Part shown: in pieces, positions 34,772-43,945 of the stretch | Position numbering within the stretch: the first letter of the stretch is position 1 | Layout of the letters: every line of letters starts with the position of its first letter | Origin: Paenibacillus montaniterrae | Lineage (GTDB): Bacteria; Bacillota; Bacilli; Paenibacillales; Paenibacillaceae | Direction: 5' to 3' | DNA: 64,000 nucleotides | Assembly (NCBI RefSeq): GCF_018403185.1 | Contig: NZ_BOSE01000008.1 | Location: forward strand, 124,001 to 188,000 | Made by a program: the position numbers and the translations under genes | Notes under the pieces: model-generated | Databases searched by the model: none | The model's input: the letters and a program-made list of their open reading frames with translations, nothing else | What the model was told of the DNA's origin: nothing

Positions 34772-34952
34772 CTTTGATGACGATGTGTTGCTTCGTAGTT
34801 AACTCGACGTCGAATCTTGAACGCTAGCGAAAGATTATGCTTCCGGAGTATGTTTCCTGCGGAAACATTGGAGGTGCTCACGTAGCTTCTGCTCTACGCT
34901 GCGCTCCTCGTTTTCTACTAGCGTCCAAGCTTCTTGGTCCTGAAAGCCTGGG
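34772..34952 (-). repeat. Intergenic repeat unit 6, inverted, with an inserted hairpin
   Basis: The unit is in the reverse orientation. Arms are 34910-34924 (gttttctactagcgt on plus) and 34821-34833 (acgctagcgaaag). Between core and right arm about 40 extra bases carry their own hairpin ATGTTTCC-TGC-GGAAACAT (34850-34868), absent in the other units. The unit is therefore about 180 bp. Confidence 0.85.
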
Positions 34953-34970
34953 TTGCAAGAAGTATAAAAA

Positions 34971-35028
34971 ACTCGGATGTTGTATAGCAGGATGTTTTTG
35001 TCTGCTTTACATTTCATCCGAGTCTTTT
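34971..35028. terminator. Bidirectional terminator between the AraC gene and the binding-protein operon
   Basis: ACTCGGATG (34971-34979) pairs with CATCCGAGT (35015-35023); TTTTT follows on the plus strand and TTTTTT on the minus strand. The genes converge here (34763 and 35032). The loop is long, about 35 bases, with possible inner pairing. Confidence 0.8.
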
Positions 35029-35031
35029 TAA

Positions 35032-36504
35032 TTATTTTTTGCTTGCTAAAAACTCATCCAGTTGCCTTTGAACCTCTGCTACGTATTCGTCAATGCCTGC
35101 AGCTTTCAAATTTTCGATCGCCTTTGGATATGAGGTTTCAAAGTCAACAAAGCCGTCGCGAATTGGTGCGAGCTGCTTGCCTACTACTTCCTTCAGTGCC
35201 GTTTCAATCATTTTCACTTTTTCGTTATTGAAGCGGAAGCCAAGCGCATCTGAGACAATGGCATCGTTGTCCCATGATTTATAGTTGTCAATGTCTTCTT
35301 GCAAAGCTTCTGGAGCGAATAATTGATAGTTTTGATTGCGGAACATCCACTCATAGAAGAATTCGGTATTCGCCAGCTTTTTGATGCGTCCGTCAACTAG
35401 CTCGTAATCTTTGCCTTCTACGCCATAAAGAGCAAATAAGTAGTTTTCCTGGCTTTTATACAGCCAGTTTACAAATTTGATGGCTCCTTCCGGGTTAGGT
35501 GCAGTTACAGGCACACTAAGCACCTCGCCGCCCGTTGACGTAATATAGCGCGGCTTATCATCTGCCAGCAGGTATGATTTCAATACAGCATCTGGCGCAT
35601 TAGCTTTTACTGCTGAAGCGATTTCCATCTCTTTGCCCAGTGAGCCTTCTACCCAAAGGTACAATCCGGTCTGCATGCGTGAGTCGCGTTCATTGTATTT
35701 GATCGTTAAATCCTCTGTATATAAGCCTGCATCATACATGCTTCGGTTAAATTTGGCTACTTCCTGGAATGCTTCGGTCTCAAAGTAGCTAATTGCTTTT
35801 TTGCTATCCGGTCCATATACAACTAGATCCTCTGCGGCAATCCAGAAATATTGCTCATCTGCAAAATAACGTGTAAGAGGCTTGAAAATAACGTCCGCAG
35901 GGCCTTTGTATTCAGGAAACTGTTCCGAAACCTTGGTCGCAAATTCCTTTAAATCCTCTGGTGTATTAAGGTCTGTCATGCCAACCTTATCCATTAAATC
36001 CTGACGTACCGTAACGAGCTGATACATCGCTGAGGATGGCGCATAAGCAGACGGGATACCATAAATTTGTCCGTCAATGACTGCACCTTGAAGCTGTTCC
36101 TTAGGCAATACCTTCAACATATCTTGACCGTACGTTTCGATTAGCTCATCAAGCGGCTGCGCTTGCTTTTTATTGACCATTGTGGATAGATCAGGCAAGC
36201 CATCCCAGTACAAATCAATTGGTTCGTTTGCTGCGAGCATAATATCCTTCTGCTCCCAATATTGAGCCCACGGTACAAAAACAACTTCAACCTCCAGGCT
36301 CAAATCGTCTGCCATTCGTTGTTTAAACTCATTGTTCAAAAATTCAGAAAAGCGTTCAGTTTCCTCACCCGGGTACAAAATCGTTATTTTTTCTAATTTC
36401 TGCTTTTCCCCCTCAGCATTACCCCCTGAATTACTGGAACTACAAGCGGACAATACGAGCAATAAAACGAGTGCTAACAAGACCATTGCATTCTTTTTTC
36501 TCAT
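35032..36504 (-). CDS. ABC transporter sugar-binding lipoprotein (LplA-like context)
   Basis: 490 residues from MRKKNAMV; a TTG two codons earlier is only four bases from GGAGG, so ATG is preferred. Lipobox LVLSAC after a hydrophobic helix. A large family 1 binding protein (TILYPGEETERFSEFLNNEFKQ ...). It serves the LplB/LplC-type permeases at 36605 and 37498. It is the last gene of a seven-gene operon; a stem-loop at 36544-36597 before it may raise mRNA stability so that more binding protein than permease is made. Confidence 0.9.
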   Translation of the reverse strand: MRKKNAMVLLALVLLLVLSACSSSNSGGNAEGEKQKLEKITILYPGEETERFSEFLNNEFKQRMADDLSLEVEVVFVPWAQYWEQKDIMLAANEPIDLYWDGLPDLSTMVNKKQAQPLDELIETYGQDMLKVLPKEQLQGAVIDGQIYGIPSAYAPSSAMYQLVTVRQDLMDKVGMTDLNTPEDLKEFATKVSEQFPEYKGPADVIFKPLTRYFADEQYFWIAAEDLVVYGPDSKKAISYFETEAFQEVAKFNRSMYDAGLYTEDLTIKYNERDSRMQTGLYLWVEGSLGKEMEIASAVKANAPDAVLKSYLLADDKPRYITSTGGEVLSVPVTAPNPEGAIKFVNWLYKSQENYLFALYGVEGKDYELVDGRIKKLANTEFFYEWMFRNQNYQLFAPEALQEDIDNYKSWDNDAIVSDALGFRFNNEKVKMIETALKEVVGKQLAPIRDGFVDFETSYPKAIENLKAAGIDEYVAEVQRQLDEFLASKK

Positions 36505-36543
36505 TTCCAAGTATCCTCCTACACGATTAGATTGTTTATGTGA

Positions 36544-36597
36544 TGCCTGTAAGCGGGCGAGACCATCATCTTTCGGACAGCCCCTCCTCTTACAGGC
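36544..36597 (-). promoter_or_regulatory. Intra-operon stem-loop before the binding-protein gene
   Basis: GCCTGTAAG (36544-36552) pairs perfectly with CTTACAGGC (36589-36597). It lies between permease stop (36605) and binding protein start (36504). No T-run follows, so processing or stability is more likely than termination. Confidence 0.55.
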
Positions 36598-36604
36598 TAT
36601 AAAC

Positions 36605-37498
36605 CTACTCCTTAACAGCCCCTGCCATTATCCCTTGAACAAAATACCGTTGAATGAACGGATATAAGAACATGATTGGACCGATCGTAATAATCGTAAC
36701 GGCCATTTTAACGGTTTCGGCAGGAAGCGTAATGCTGCCGGACGCGCCCGAAGGTATGCGGCCAGAGCTTATCGCATTCACATTGGACAAGATGTTGTAT
36801 AAGTAGTATTGCAAAGGAAACAGATCCTTTTTATTAACGAAGATTAGCGCATGCCACCAGTCGTTCCAATACGCTAATGCATACATAAGGCCAACTGTTA
36901 ACAGCGGGGTTTTGCTAAGCGGCATGGCGATGCTCCAAAAAATTTTGAAGTAGTTGGCGCCGTCAATTTCTGCAGCTTCATATAATGAAGGAGAAATAGC
37001 CGAGAAGTATGTTCTCATTAAAAACATGTTCCACACATTAAGCATAGCCGGCAAAATCATTGCCCAAATCGTATTTTTCAAGCCGTAATAATTGACACTG
37101 ACCATGTACCATGGAATCAAGCCTGCAGAAAAGATGATCGTGAAGTTTGAGATAAACGCCAATACATTGCGGTATCTCAGCTTCTTGATCGAAATGGCAA
37201 ATGCCAGCATGCTCGTTATGAGCAGCGCTCCTGCAGTCCCGACTGTGGTAATGAAGAACGTCACCCCGTACGAACGCAAAATCGAAGCACCGCTATTTAC
37301 AAAAATGTATCGATATGTGTCTAAGGTAGGAAGCTGTGGCAAAAGTGCATATCCATTTCTTGCAATCGCGCTTTCCGAAGAGAATGAAACACTGATGGTC
37401 AGCAAAAATGGATATAAGCATATCAAAGCAAATATTGCGATAAAGCAATAAGCAAACACAACGACCCATCTATCCCCTAACGAACTTTTTAGTTTCAT
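36605..37498 (-). CDS. Sugar ABC transporter permease, LplC/YtcP type
   Basis: 297 residues, six helices. EAA loop YEAAEIDGANYFKIFWSIAMPLSKTPL. Its start codon overlaps the stop of the LplB-type gene by one base (TAATG). End VQGIMAGAVKE is typical of LplC. The paired system imports complex or modified saccharides in Paenibacillaceae. Confidence 0.93.
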   Translation of the reverse strand: MKLKSSLGDRWVVVFAYCFIAIFALICLYPFLLTISVSFSSESAIARNGYALLPQLPTLDTYRYIFVNSGASILRSYGVTFFITTVGTAGALLITSMLAFAISIKKLRYRNVLAFISNFTIIFSAGLIPWYMVSVNYYGLKNTIWAMILPAMLNVWNMFLMRTYFSAISPSLYEAAEIDGANYFKIFWSIAMPLSKTPLLTVGLMYALAYWNDWWHALIFVNKKDLFPLQYYLYNILSNVNAISSGRIPSGASGSITLPAETVKMAVTIITIGPIMFLYPFIQRYFVQGIMAGAVKE

Positions 37499-38460
37499 TA
37501 AAAAAGACCCTCTCCGTCGTTGATTTTTTTAGCAAAATAGTTTGCCGCGGTTACAAGAATGAGTCCCATAACCGATTGCATTAAGCCAACTGCAGTCGAA
37601 TAAGAAAATCCAAGCGTGCGCATCGACTGATACACGTAGGTATCAATGACGGATACCTCTCCGCTCAACACTGGATTATCACCGACAATACCGTAGATCA
37701 TACCGAAATCGCCGTAAAAAATTCGTCCTACGCTGAGCAGCGTCAATACGACAATGGTTGGCTTCAGCATTGGAATGGTCAGATAGAAAATTTGCTGCAG
37801 CTTGCTTGCTCCATCAACCTTTGCAGATTCATATAAGCTTTGATCAAAGTTGGACATAGCCGCCATATATACAATGGAGCTGTAGCCACTAAATTTCCAA
37901 ACGCTTGCCAGTATAATAATAGGCTTCCAATATTGCGGCTCGGAGTACCAGCGAATCGGCTCAAAGCCAAAAAACTGCAAAACCTTATTCGCTACCCCTA
38001 CATCTGTTGAAAATACACCGTAAACAATCGCGCCTACGACAACCCAGGAAATAAAATACGGGAAAAACATCATGCTTTGCGTCAGCTTTTTAAAGGTCAT
38101 GCTGCGAATTTCGTTAAGCAGGACGGCAATCGCAACGGGAACTACCGTGCCCAAAATAATCGTGTAAAAGTTTATAACTAGCGTATTGTAGGTAACCTGC
38201 CAGCCCATGCTGTGCTCGGAAAAAAAGTATTCAAAGTTAGTTAACCCGACAAAAGGACTGCCAAATATGCCATCGACAACATTAAATTCTGTAAATGCCA
38301 TCCACACTCCGGCAAACGGAATATAGCTGAACATAAGCAGCAATATCACTGCTGGCACGCTCATTAAATACAAAACTCGATGCCGCTTTATTTCATATAA
38401 AAACCCTTTTTTGATCGGCTTCAGCTCCTGGATACGTGTACCGTCGATTCCGGAGTTCAT
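37498..38460 (-). CDS. Sugar ABC transporter permease, LplB/YteP type
   Basis: 320 residues. The N-terminal IKRHRVLYLMSVPAVILLLMF and EAA loop YESAKVDGASKLQQIFYLTIPMLKP identify the LplB type. It starts 15 bases after the Gfo/Idh/MocA gene, so sugar-processing enzymes and importer are in one operon. Confidence 0.93.
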   Translation of the reverse strand: MNSGIDGTRIQELKPIKKGFLYEIKRHRVLYLMSVPAVILLLMFSYIPFAGVWMAFTEFNVVDGIFGSPFVGLTNFEYFFSEHSMGWQVTYNTLVINFYTIILGTVVPVAIAVLLNEIRSMTFKKLTQSMMFFPYFISWVVVGAIVYGVFSTDVGVANKVLQFFGFEPIRWYSEPQYWKPIIILASVWKFSGYSSIVYMAAMSNFDQSLYESAKVDGASKLQQIFYLTIPMLKPTIVVLTLLSVGRIFYGDFGMIYGIVGDNPVLSGEVSVIDTYVYQSMRTLGFSYSTAVGLMQSVMGLILVTAANYFAKKINDGEGLF

Positions 38461-38475
38461 AACCTCTCTACCTCC

Positions 38476-39765
38476 CTACACCAGCATTGAATTTGCTGGA
38501 AGCTTGCTCAGCAATTCCTGCTTAAGTTGATTGATATCAACGATCTCGCCGCTCAATCTCGCTTGCTCTGCAGCGTAGGCCATGATGTGACTTTCTACTG
38601 AATGGTCGATCGACGAGCGACTGTCTTCCTTCTTCTGCTTGCCATCGACAGGGTCCATACGATCGAGGAAGTCAGCCATCAAGCCGGCATCTCCGCCATT
38701 ATGCCCTCCTGAAACAATAGCTGGGCGAATCACCTCTTGCTGAATGCCATCAACCATGTTGGAAGCAAATCTTGTAATTTCAATAACGTTCGCACTATCA
38801 TCTGCGCGAATTTCACCATGCTCGCACATAATTTTGAGCGTGCGATACATTTTGTTCGTAAAGCCGCTTAAATTAAAGGTTACCGTTACACCATTTTCAA
38901 ATTCGATAATGGAAACCTGGTGGTCGCACACATCATTGTCTGTGCGGAAAACACAGCGACCATACTGGCTCGTTTCCAATGCCTTCAACAGTCCTTCCTC
39001 GGTTTGATCGTGTCCGATAACCGTTGCCGGCCATTGACCGCGAATTGGCAAATACGCCTTGCGCGCATCGAATCTGCAGTCTGCTGCAACCGGACAGTCT
39101 ATGCAGCGCTCTGTACTGCCTTTAGGCGCATTTTCCTCTTTAAAGAAGGTGAGATCGCCGTAGGAAGAAATACGCTTCGCATTGCTGCCGACCAGCCAGG
39201 ACAAAATATCCATGTCGTGGCAGGACTTTTGCATAATGATCGGGCTGGCAAGGTCCGCTCTGCGCCAATTTCCGCGCACAAAGGAATGCGCCATATGGAA
39301 ATTGCCAATGTTTTCATTATGTTGAATCGTAATAACCTTGCCCAGCGTGCCGCTGTCGATAATTTTTTTAATTTCCGAGAAAAACTGCGTGTAGCGCAGC
39401 ACGTGACATACAATAACCTCGCGCCCTAGTGCATTGGCCTTCTGCTGAATCGCTACACATTCCTCAGGGCTTGGAGAAATTGGCTTCTCAAGCAGAATGT
39501 CATAGCCTAAATCAAGGGCGAGCATCGACGCCTCATAGTGGTCAAGGTCCATCGAAGCAATGATGACCGCGTCCGCCATCTTCTCCAGCCCTGCCCATTG
39601 CTTTACCGACTCGAACTGACGCTCAGGCGGAATATTGAACTGCTCCGCTGCTACCTTTCTCCGCTGCTCATGCGGCTCTACAACAGCGACAATCTCCACT
39701 CTAGGATCTGAATAGCCTGCATAAATCATTCCTCTTTGTCCTGCACCGATTAATACTAGCTTCAA
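38476..39765 (-). CDS. Gfo/Idh/MocA-family oxidoreductase with cysteine motif
   Basis: 429 residues from TTG 39765 (MKLVLIGAGQRG), with GGAGGG six bases upstream; a TTG eight codons earlier lacks an SD. Rossmann motif LIGAGQRGMIYAG, EKP motif in DILLEKPISPS. Unlike the gene at 30761 it has a conserved-looking ERCIDCPVAADCRFDA, giving CxxC and another Cys, with one more at YGRCVF and NDVCDH, as found in a Paenibacillaceae subgroup; a zinc or structural site is possible. It probably oxidises the imported sugar. Confidence 0.86.
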   Translation of the reverse strand: MKLVLIGAGQRGMIYAGYSDPRVEIVAVVEPHEQRRKVAAEQFNIPPERQFESVKQWAGLEKMADAVIIASMDLDHYEASMLALDLGYDILLEKPISPSPEECVAIQQKANALGREVIVCHVLRYTQFFSEIKKIIDSGTLGKVITIQHNENIGNFHMAHSFVRGNWRRADLASPIIMQKSCHDMDILSWLVGSNAKRISSYGDLTFFKEENAPKGSTERCIDCPVAADCRFDARKAYLPIRGQWPATVIGHDQTEEGLLKALETSQYGRCVFRTDNDVCDHQVSIIEFENGVTVTFNLSGFTNKMYRTLKIMCEHGEIRADDSANVIEITRFASNMVDGIQQEVIRPAIVSGGHNGGDAGLMADFLDRMDPVDGKQKKEDSRSSIDHSVESHIMAYAAEQARLSGEIVDINQLKQELLSKLPANSMLV

Positions 39766-39822
39766 AATATTCCCTCCAACCTTCTCCAAGATGAATTATT
39801 TGCTGTGAAACAAGTCGGAGTG

Positions 39823-40917
39823 TTACTCCGGAACCTGCGGATCTTCTAACGGGTAATATCCTTCCGGATAATAGGACTTCCATATGTCTCGATATGGATC
39901 ATCCTCCGAATATGCAATCGTTATTTGTCCTGCATGATAAAAGCCGTCCTCATCCTGTTCTTGAATGTACATGTTCACGGCAGCGCCGTCGTCGTATGTC
40001 ACGCCAATCGCAACCTCATATGTTCCTGAAGGCAGATCAGGCAGACATAGCAGTTCATTGTGCACCAAATCTCCCGTTAGCCATGAGGACGTATCAGCTT
40101 GCAGCGCCATAACAACGTTTTCCTGCTCATTATGCAATCGAAGCCATAGTTTGAATGGCCGATAAAACTTAGCGCTTCCGTCATTTACAAACCAAAGTCG
40201 TAATGGAAAGTGGCCGCCGGCATAAGCGATTGCCGGAAATGTAACGCGCCGCAAAGCTAATCGAGCTCCCAAGGAAGCATCGGCATCGCCGCAAAGCGCA
40301 ACATGCCATCTTTTCGCTTCATTACGCAATTCTTCGCCCCATTTTTGCTCGGGCACTGCAAGCAGCACAGGCTGCTCCTTCCAAATTGAACCCAAGCGCT
40401 GCTTGGCAATCTGCTCGCTGCACGCCAGCCAGTTGTCCTCTGTTGCAGTCAGCCATAAGCCAAAGGAACGCTTTTGCGCGCGCATTTGTTGGATAAACGC
40501 GCTGTCTTGCACATTTGCCAGTAGATAAGGCGCTTGAAAGGAGTCAGCATAAGCTTCCCATTCATCAGTCGTGCTCCCAAGCATCGTTGCAACCACTGCA
40601 AATAGGCGAGCATCCTCCCCATAGGCACTGCCAACTTTGCGAATAAATGCAGCGAAATGGGCGCTGTTATGATCCTGCTCTACCCAGTCTGGTTGACCCG
40701 GCTCAAGCCATAGCACGAGATAGGGATGCTGGGCCGCCGCCGCGAGCTGCTGCTCGATGACGTCCAGCTGATAGCTGCTGCGCTCTGGCTCAACATCCTT
40801 CCACTTTAGCTTGATAAGCTGGTAGCTTTGTGGGTAGATATTGCCCTTTATTAGCTGTGGACGCGCAACAATCGTCTCATATGCCTCATATTGATCCAAT
40901 GCAAAGCAATTGTGCAT
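39823..40917 (-). CDS. DUF4832-type TIM-barrel protein 2 (putative glycosidase-like)
   Basis: 364 residues. The N-terminus (YQLIKLKWKDVEPERSSYQLDVIEQQL) reads like a short TIM barrel of beta-galactosidase-like proteins, the C-terminal about 130 residues (FPLRLWFVNDGSAKFYRPFKLWLRL ... GTYEVAIGV) form the DUF4832-type beta domain. It is a shortened relative of 42220-43560: in the longer protein an acidic cluster follows WGEGGG, which I do not find here, so it may not be catalytic. Hydrolase activity is inferred by context only. Confidence 0.6.
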   Translation of the reverse strand: MHNCFALDQYEAYETIVARPQLIKGNIYPQSYQLIKLKWKDVEPERSSYQLDVIEQQLAAAAQHPYLVLWLEPGQPDWVEQDHNSAHFAAFIRKVGSAYGEDARLFAVVATMLGSTTDEWEAYADSFQAPYLLANVQDSAFIQQMRAQKRSFGLWLTATEDNWLACSEQIAKQRLGSIWKEQPVLLAVPEQKWGEELRNEAKRWHVALCGDADASLGARLALRRVTFPAIAYAGGHFPLRLWFVNDGSAKFYRPFKLWLRLHNEQENVVMALQADTSSWLTGDLVHNELLCLPDLPSGTYEVAIGVTYDDGAAVNMYIQEQDEDGFYHAGQITIAYSEDDPYRDIWKSYYPEGYYPLEDPQVPE

Positions 40918-40932
40918 CGCATTCTCCCCTCC

Positions 40933-42219
40933 TTAAAACGTAATCGTCATTATTTTCAGAAAGTCCGCTATATCCTTGCCGTTCAGATATGGGTCATTGC
41001 CGATTCGCTCGAGCTCCTCAGACAGCACGAACATGCCTGTTGTATGGAAGCGCGCTCCTGCCTTGTACTGCTCAATGACTGCACGCTGTAGCGAGGTTTT
41101 GGGCTCAAAGGTTAACGGATCAGCATTGCGATCACCAAAAAGCTCATGATGGAGCATGCTGTCTCCTCCAGCAACTGGATAGTTGTAAAACTGACGCTGT
41201 ACGCTTACGATATTACTTTTCTTTTCATCCAGACAAAGGCTTAAGCGGCCATCATACAGCCAGCTTTCACTCCAAAATCCGCGAAGCTGTTGCTCTGGAA
41301 AATACGTAGTGTAAAACGATAACGCCAGCTTCATCGAGCTTTGCAGTCGTTCAGTCGTATATCCGGGACCAGATGGAATATGCAGCGCCAGCATCCGATC
41401 GCCAGGCTGCAGCACAAGCTCCCATTCATCGACCTTGATCGTGGTTGGCTTGCTCTCAATAAAACCGAGCGGATTAATGCGGTTAGCGGTAATTTCTCCG
41501 TTATGCTCGACCCATTGTGTTGTAAAGCTGCCAGTTGGATCAAACACTCCATTGACCCCGTCAAACTGACCGTCCTTGCGCACGTTGGCGCCTTCATGAT
41601 GCAGTGCCAGCACCTCGCCTGACTGACGGTGGCGATACACGTTAATCTCGCTGCTAAAGATGTGCGGAATAAAGTAAAACCGATCAAGCAAGAAAATCGA
41701 CTGCGTATAAAAATTAAGCTCCCACGGAAAATCCTTCACCGTGGCATCTCCATAGCGCACAAATCGATCAAGCTGTGGCGAAAGAAAGTTGCCCGGAATA
41801 TCCGCAAAGTAGGAAGAAGGGATGCCGCGAGCAGCCATGCGTCGCTGTGAAGGCTCAATACAGGCCAGCAGCAACAAAAATGTATAGCGCTCCCCCTTTT
41901 CCATGCATTGCGGCTGCATCGGCCTGTAGTCGATTTCGTCGCAGTTTTCTCTTGCTGTGCACATTTGCTCAATTAGAAACTGACTAAACAACAACAGAAT
42001 GTCATCCTTTTCAATTTCCTCGATGCTTTGCAGTAATTCGCGTCTTGCAAACTCCGGCACGGCATACTTGGTAAAAACACTTTCCAAAAAGCTTCTTGAA
42101 ATGAATTGTCTGTCTGAACCTGGTTCATAAGACTGATATCTTTGCTCCAGCCCTTCTGGAACATAATCAAATTGACAATGTGCGATACAGTGCTCGTAAT
42201 CAGGTTTTCTGCTGATCAT
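40933..42219 (-). CDS. Acyltransferase domain-containing protein (GNAT-like, NAT_N/NAT_C type)
   Basis: 428 residues. The N-terminal half is helical (FLESVFTKYAVPEFARRELLQSIEEIEKDDILLL over residues 44-77); the C-terminal half contains WELVLQPGDRMLALHIPSGPGYT, typical of GNAT-like acyltransferase-domain proteins common in Paenibacillus glycan loci. Later LRGFWSESWLYDGRLSLCLDE is conserved within this group as I remember it. Its substrate is unknown; it might remove or add acyl groups on the imported sugar. The ATG directly follows the stop of the DUF4832 gene upstream, a tight operon. Confidence 0.55.
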   Translation of the reverse strand: MISRKPDYEHCIAHCQFDYVPEGLEQRYQSYEPGSDRQFISRSFLESVFTKYAVPEFARRELLQSIEEIEKDDILLLFSQFLIEQMCTARENCDEIDYRPMQPQCMEKGERYTFLLLLACIEPSQRRMAARGIPSSYFADIPGNFLSPQLDRFVRYGDATVKDFPWELNFYTQSIFLLDRFYFIPHIFSSEINVYRHRQSGEVLALHHEGANVRKDGQFDGVNGVFDPTGSFTTQWVEHNGEITANRINPLGFIESKPTTIKVDEWELVLQPGDRMLALHIPSGPGYTTERLQSSMKLALSFYTTYFPEQQLRGFWSESWLYDGRLSLCLDEKKSNIVSVQRQFYNYPVAGGDSMLHHELFGDRNADPLTFEPKTSLQRAVIEQYKAGARFHTTGMFVLSEELERIGNDPYLNGKDIADFLKIMTITF

Positions 42220-43560
42220 TTAATCCAATCCTCTCTCGATAACAATGTGTCCCATTGGATAGTAGCCGTCTTTCCAACCCTCTATAGCAAGCCTTACATT
42301 TCCAACCTCTTCTATTTCCGTTTCAATACCAATTTGAATTTCGTAGGTTCCTGGCTCAAGGTGATCAGGAAGCGCGAAGCTTTCCTCCCACCACACGTCC
42401 TCCTCGGGCAGCCACTGACGAATATCCTGCTGACTGCGGAATACATATTGCGCGTTTTCTCCAACTAATCGCACAACGAGTGGATAGCGGTTGTAGATCG
42501 GAGCCACTCCTACATTGGCCCATAGCCCCATCACCTTTAAGGCTTCTCCAGCGGTCACCAACGAATCGAATACAAATTTGCGAAGCTCAAAACGATAGCC
42601 CATTCGTTTTAACCAGTTTTCTACTGCTGGCTGCCACGGCTTTGGCACAACTGTTGCCTTGCTGTTAAAAGAAGAAATATGCCACTTTAACGATTCCTCA
42701 ATAATGTACTCAATATCCCAGCCCTGGTCGTACCAGTCCTGCATGTGCCAGCAAGCCTCGAATACGATTGGGGCCTTCTTCCACGCTTCACTCATGCCGA
42801 AATTTTGAATGTTTTGCGGATAGAAGTCCGTCATATGCGACCAGCGCTTTCCGTGAAAGCCTCCCATGTCGCCGAGGCAATCGACGCGGAATCCAACATT
42901 CCTTTTCTTTGACAGCAGGATTTGACTGGACATTGGATCATGCAGCAAGGATTGCAGTGGCGTCAGCTTGAATCCATCCATATACGCATCGACGATTTTC
43001 GAAATCGCATCCGGATTCATAAACTCCGTTCCGCCGCCTTCTCCCCACGCGCCAACTATTGTAAGGTCGATCGAGCTAATAACGGGATGGCCATCAAATT
43101 TCTCGGCAAATGCTCGAATAAATTCAGCCCAGTAATCTGCATATGGCGTCGTATTCGGATCAATCCGCCAAAACGGAAAGGATGGCTCCTCTGGATACAT
43201 GTCGCGCAGCCACTGAGGGATATCATCCTCAAGCTGCAGCGCATAAGGCGAGCATCGTACGATTGCAGTACAGCCTTGGCTGCGTGCTGCCGAAAGCTTC
43301 TGCTCAATCAATTCCCACCTGTAGTCCCCTTTGATCGGCTCGATATCTCGCCAGCGCACACTGAAAAAAACAAGCTTGCTGTCAGGATGATTCCATGTTT
43401 TGCTGATTGGGGTGAAGCGATACGGCTCTACAAGCCGGCCCTTCGTGTCGCGAATTTCCGCTGGTGCGTCCATTAAGGCTTGAGCAGCAGTAAATCCAAT
43501 GCCTGGATTGGTAAACCATTGATCAATGCGTGGAGGAAATACTGTGACGGCTTTTTTCAA
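42220..43560 (-). CDS. DUF4832-type TIM-barrel protein 1 (putative glycosidase)
   Basis: 446 residues, start TTG 43560 eight bases after AAAGGAG. The N-terminus NPGIGFTAAQAL and SVRWRDIEPIKGDYRWELIEQKL resembles GH42/beta-galactosidase-like barrels; IDLTIVGAWGEGGGTEF has acidic residues where such barrels place the acid/base. The C-terminal about 120 residues are the DUF4832 beta domain (PLVVRLVGENAQYVF ... PGTYEIQIGI). No signal peptide, so it acts on imported saccharide. First gene of the operon, behind a strong promoter. Confidence 0.7.
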   Translation of the reverse strand: MKKAVTVFPPRIDQWFTNPGIGFTAAQALMDAPAEIRDTKGRLVEPYRFTPISKTWNHPDSKLVFFSVRWRDIEPIKGDYRWELIEQKLSAARSQGCTAIVRCSPYALQLEDDIPQWLRDMYPEEPSFPFWRIDPNTTPYADYWAEFIRAFAEKFDGHPVISSIDLTIVGAWGEGGGTEFMNPDAISKIVDAYMDGFKLTPLQSLLHDPMSSQILLSKKRNVGFRVDCLGDMGGFHGKRWSHMTDFYPQNIQNFGMSEAWKKAPIVFEACWHMQDWYDQGWDIEYIIEESLKWHISSFNSKATVVPKPWQPAVENWLKRMGYRFELRKFVFDSLVTAGEALKVMGLWANVGVAPIYNRYPLVVRLVGENAQYVFRSQQDIRQWLPEEDVWWEESFALPDHLEPGTYEIQIGIETEIEEVGNVRLAIEGWKDGYYPMGHIVIERGLD

Positions 43561-43617
43561 AATACATACTCCTTTCGACCAACACCCTCAATTATGTTTC
43601 GTTATTTTATTTCGTTT

Positions 43618-43628
43618 GTTTACTAAAC
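43618..43628. promoter_or_regulatory. Candidate LacI operator at the operon promoter
   Basis: GTTTACTAAAC is a palindrome directly downstream of the -10 of the minus-strand operon. A related GTTTA...TAAAC lies at 43864-43881 near the lacI promoter, and TTACGAAATAA is next to it. The divergent LacI protein (43946) is the likely binder. Confidence 0.55.
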
Positions 43629-43639
43629 CTTATTTCGTA

Positions 43640-43667
43640 ATTATATCACTTTTATGGCATATTTCAA
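43640..43667 (-). promoter_or_regulatory. Promoter of the DUF4832/LplBC operon
   Basis: Minus strand TTGAAA (43662-43667) and perfect TATAAT (43640-43645), spacer 16 bases, about 80 bases before the TTG start at 43560. Confidence 0.75.
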
Positions 43668-43701
43668 TACATTTTTAGTGAGAAAAAAATTGTGAAGCGT
43701 T

Positions 43702-43719
43702 GTCATTTTTTAAAATGAC
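43702..43719. promoter_or_regulatory. 18-bp perfect palindrome in the divergent region
   Basis: GTCATTTTTTAAAATGAC, upstream of both divergent promoters. It could bind a further regulator or form a hairpin. The rest of the gap 43561-43945 holds the promoters and operators noted separately; no gene seen. Confidence 0.5.
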
Positions 43720-43863
43720 GCATTGATGTAACTATATATGACATATACATTGCTTTTTTCTATATTTTTGCTTGCTGACTCCGTGTTTTTTCTGTGCGAA
43801 TTGACTTTGTTTTTAGTTGCATTTCAATTTCACGAAACAAGTTGCACGTTTGTTTCTTTTATT

Positions 43864-43900
43864 GTTTATCGTTTCGTAAACTCGTGATTCATGGTATACT
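43864..43900 (+). promoter_or_regulatory. Promoter/operator of the lacI-type gene at 43946
   Basis: GTTTATCGTTTCGTAAAC (43864-43881) has GTTTA/TAAAC arms; TATACT (43895-43900) is a good -10 with a poor -35, which places the operator over the -35 region. Confidence 0.5.
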
Positions 43901-43945
43901 ATAAGTAATAGCCGCTCATAGTGGGAAAGGAAGAAATGAAAATTC

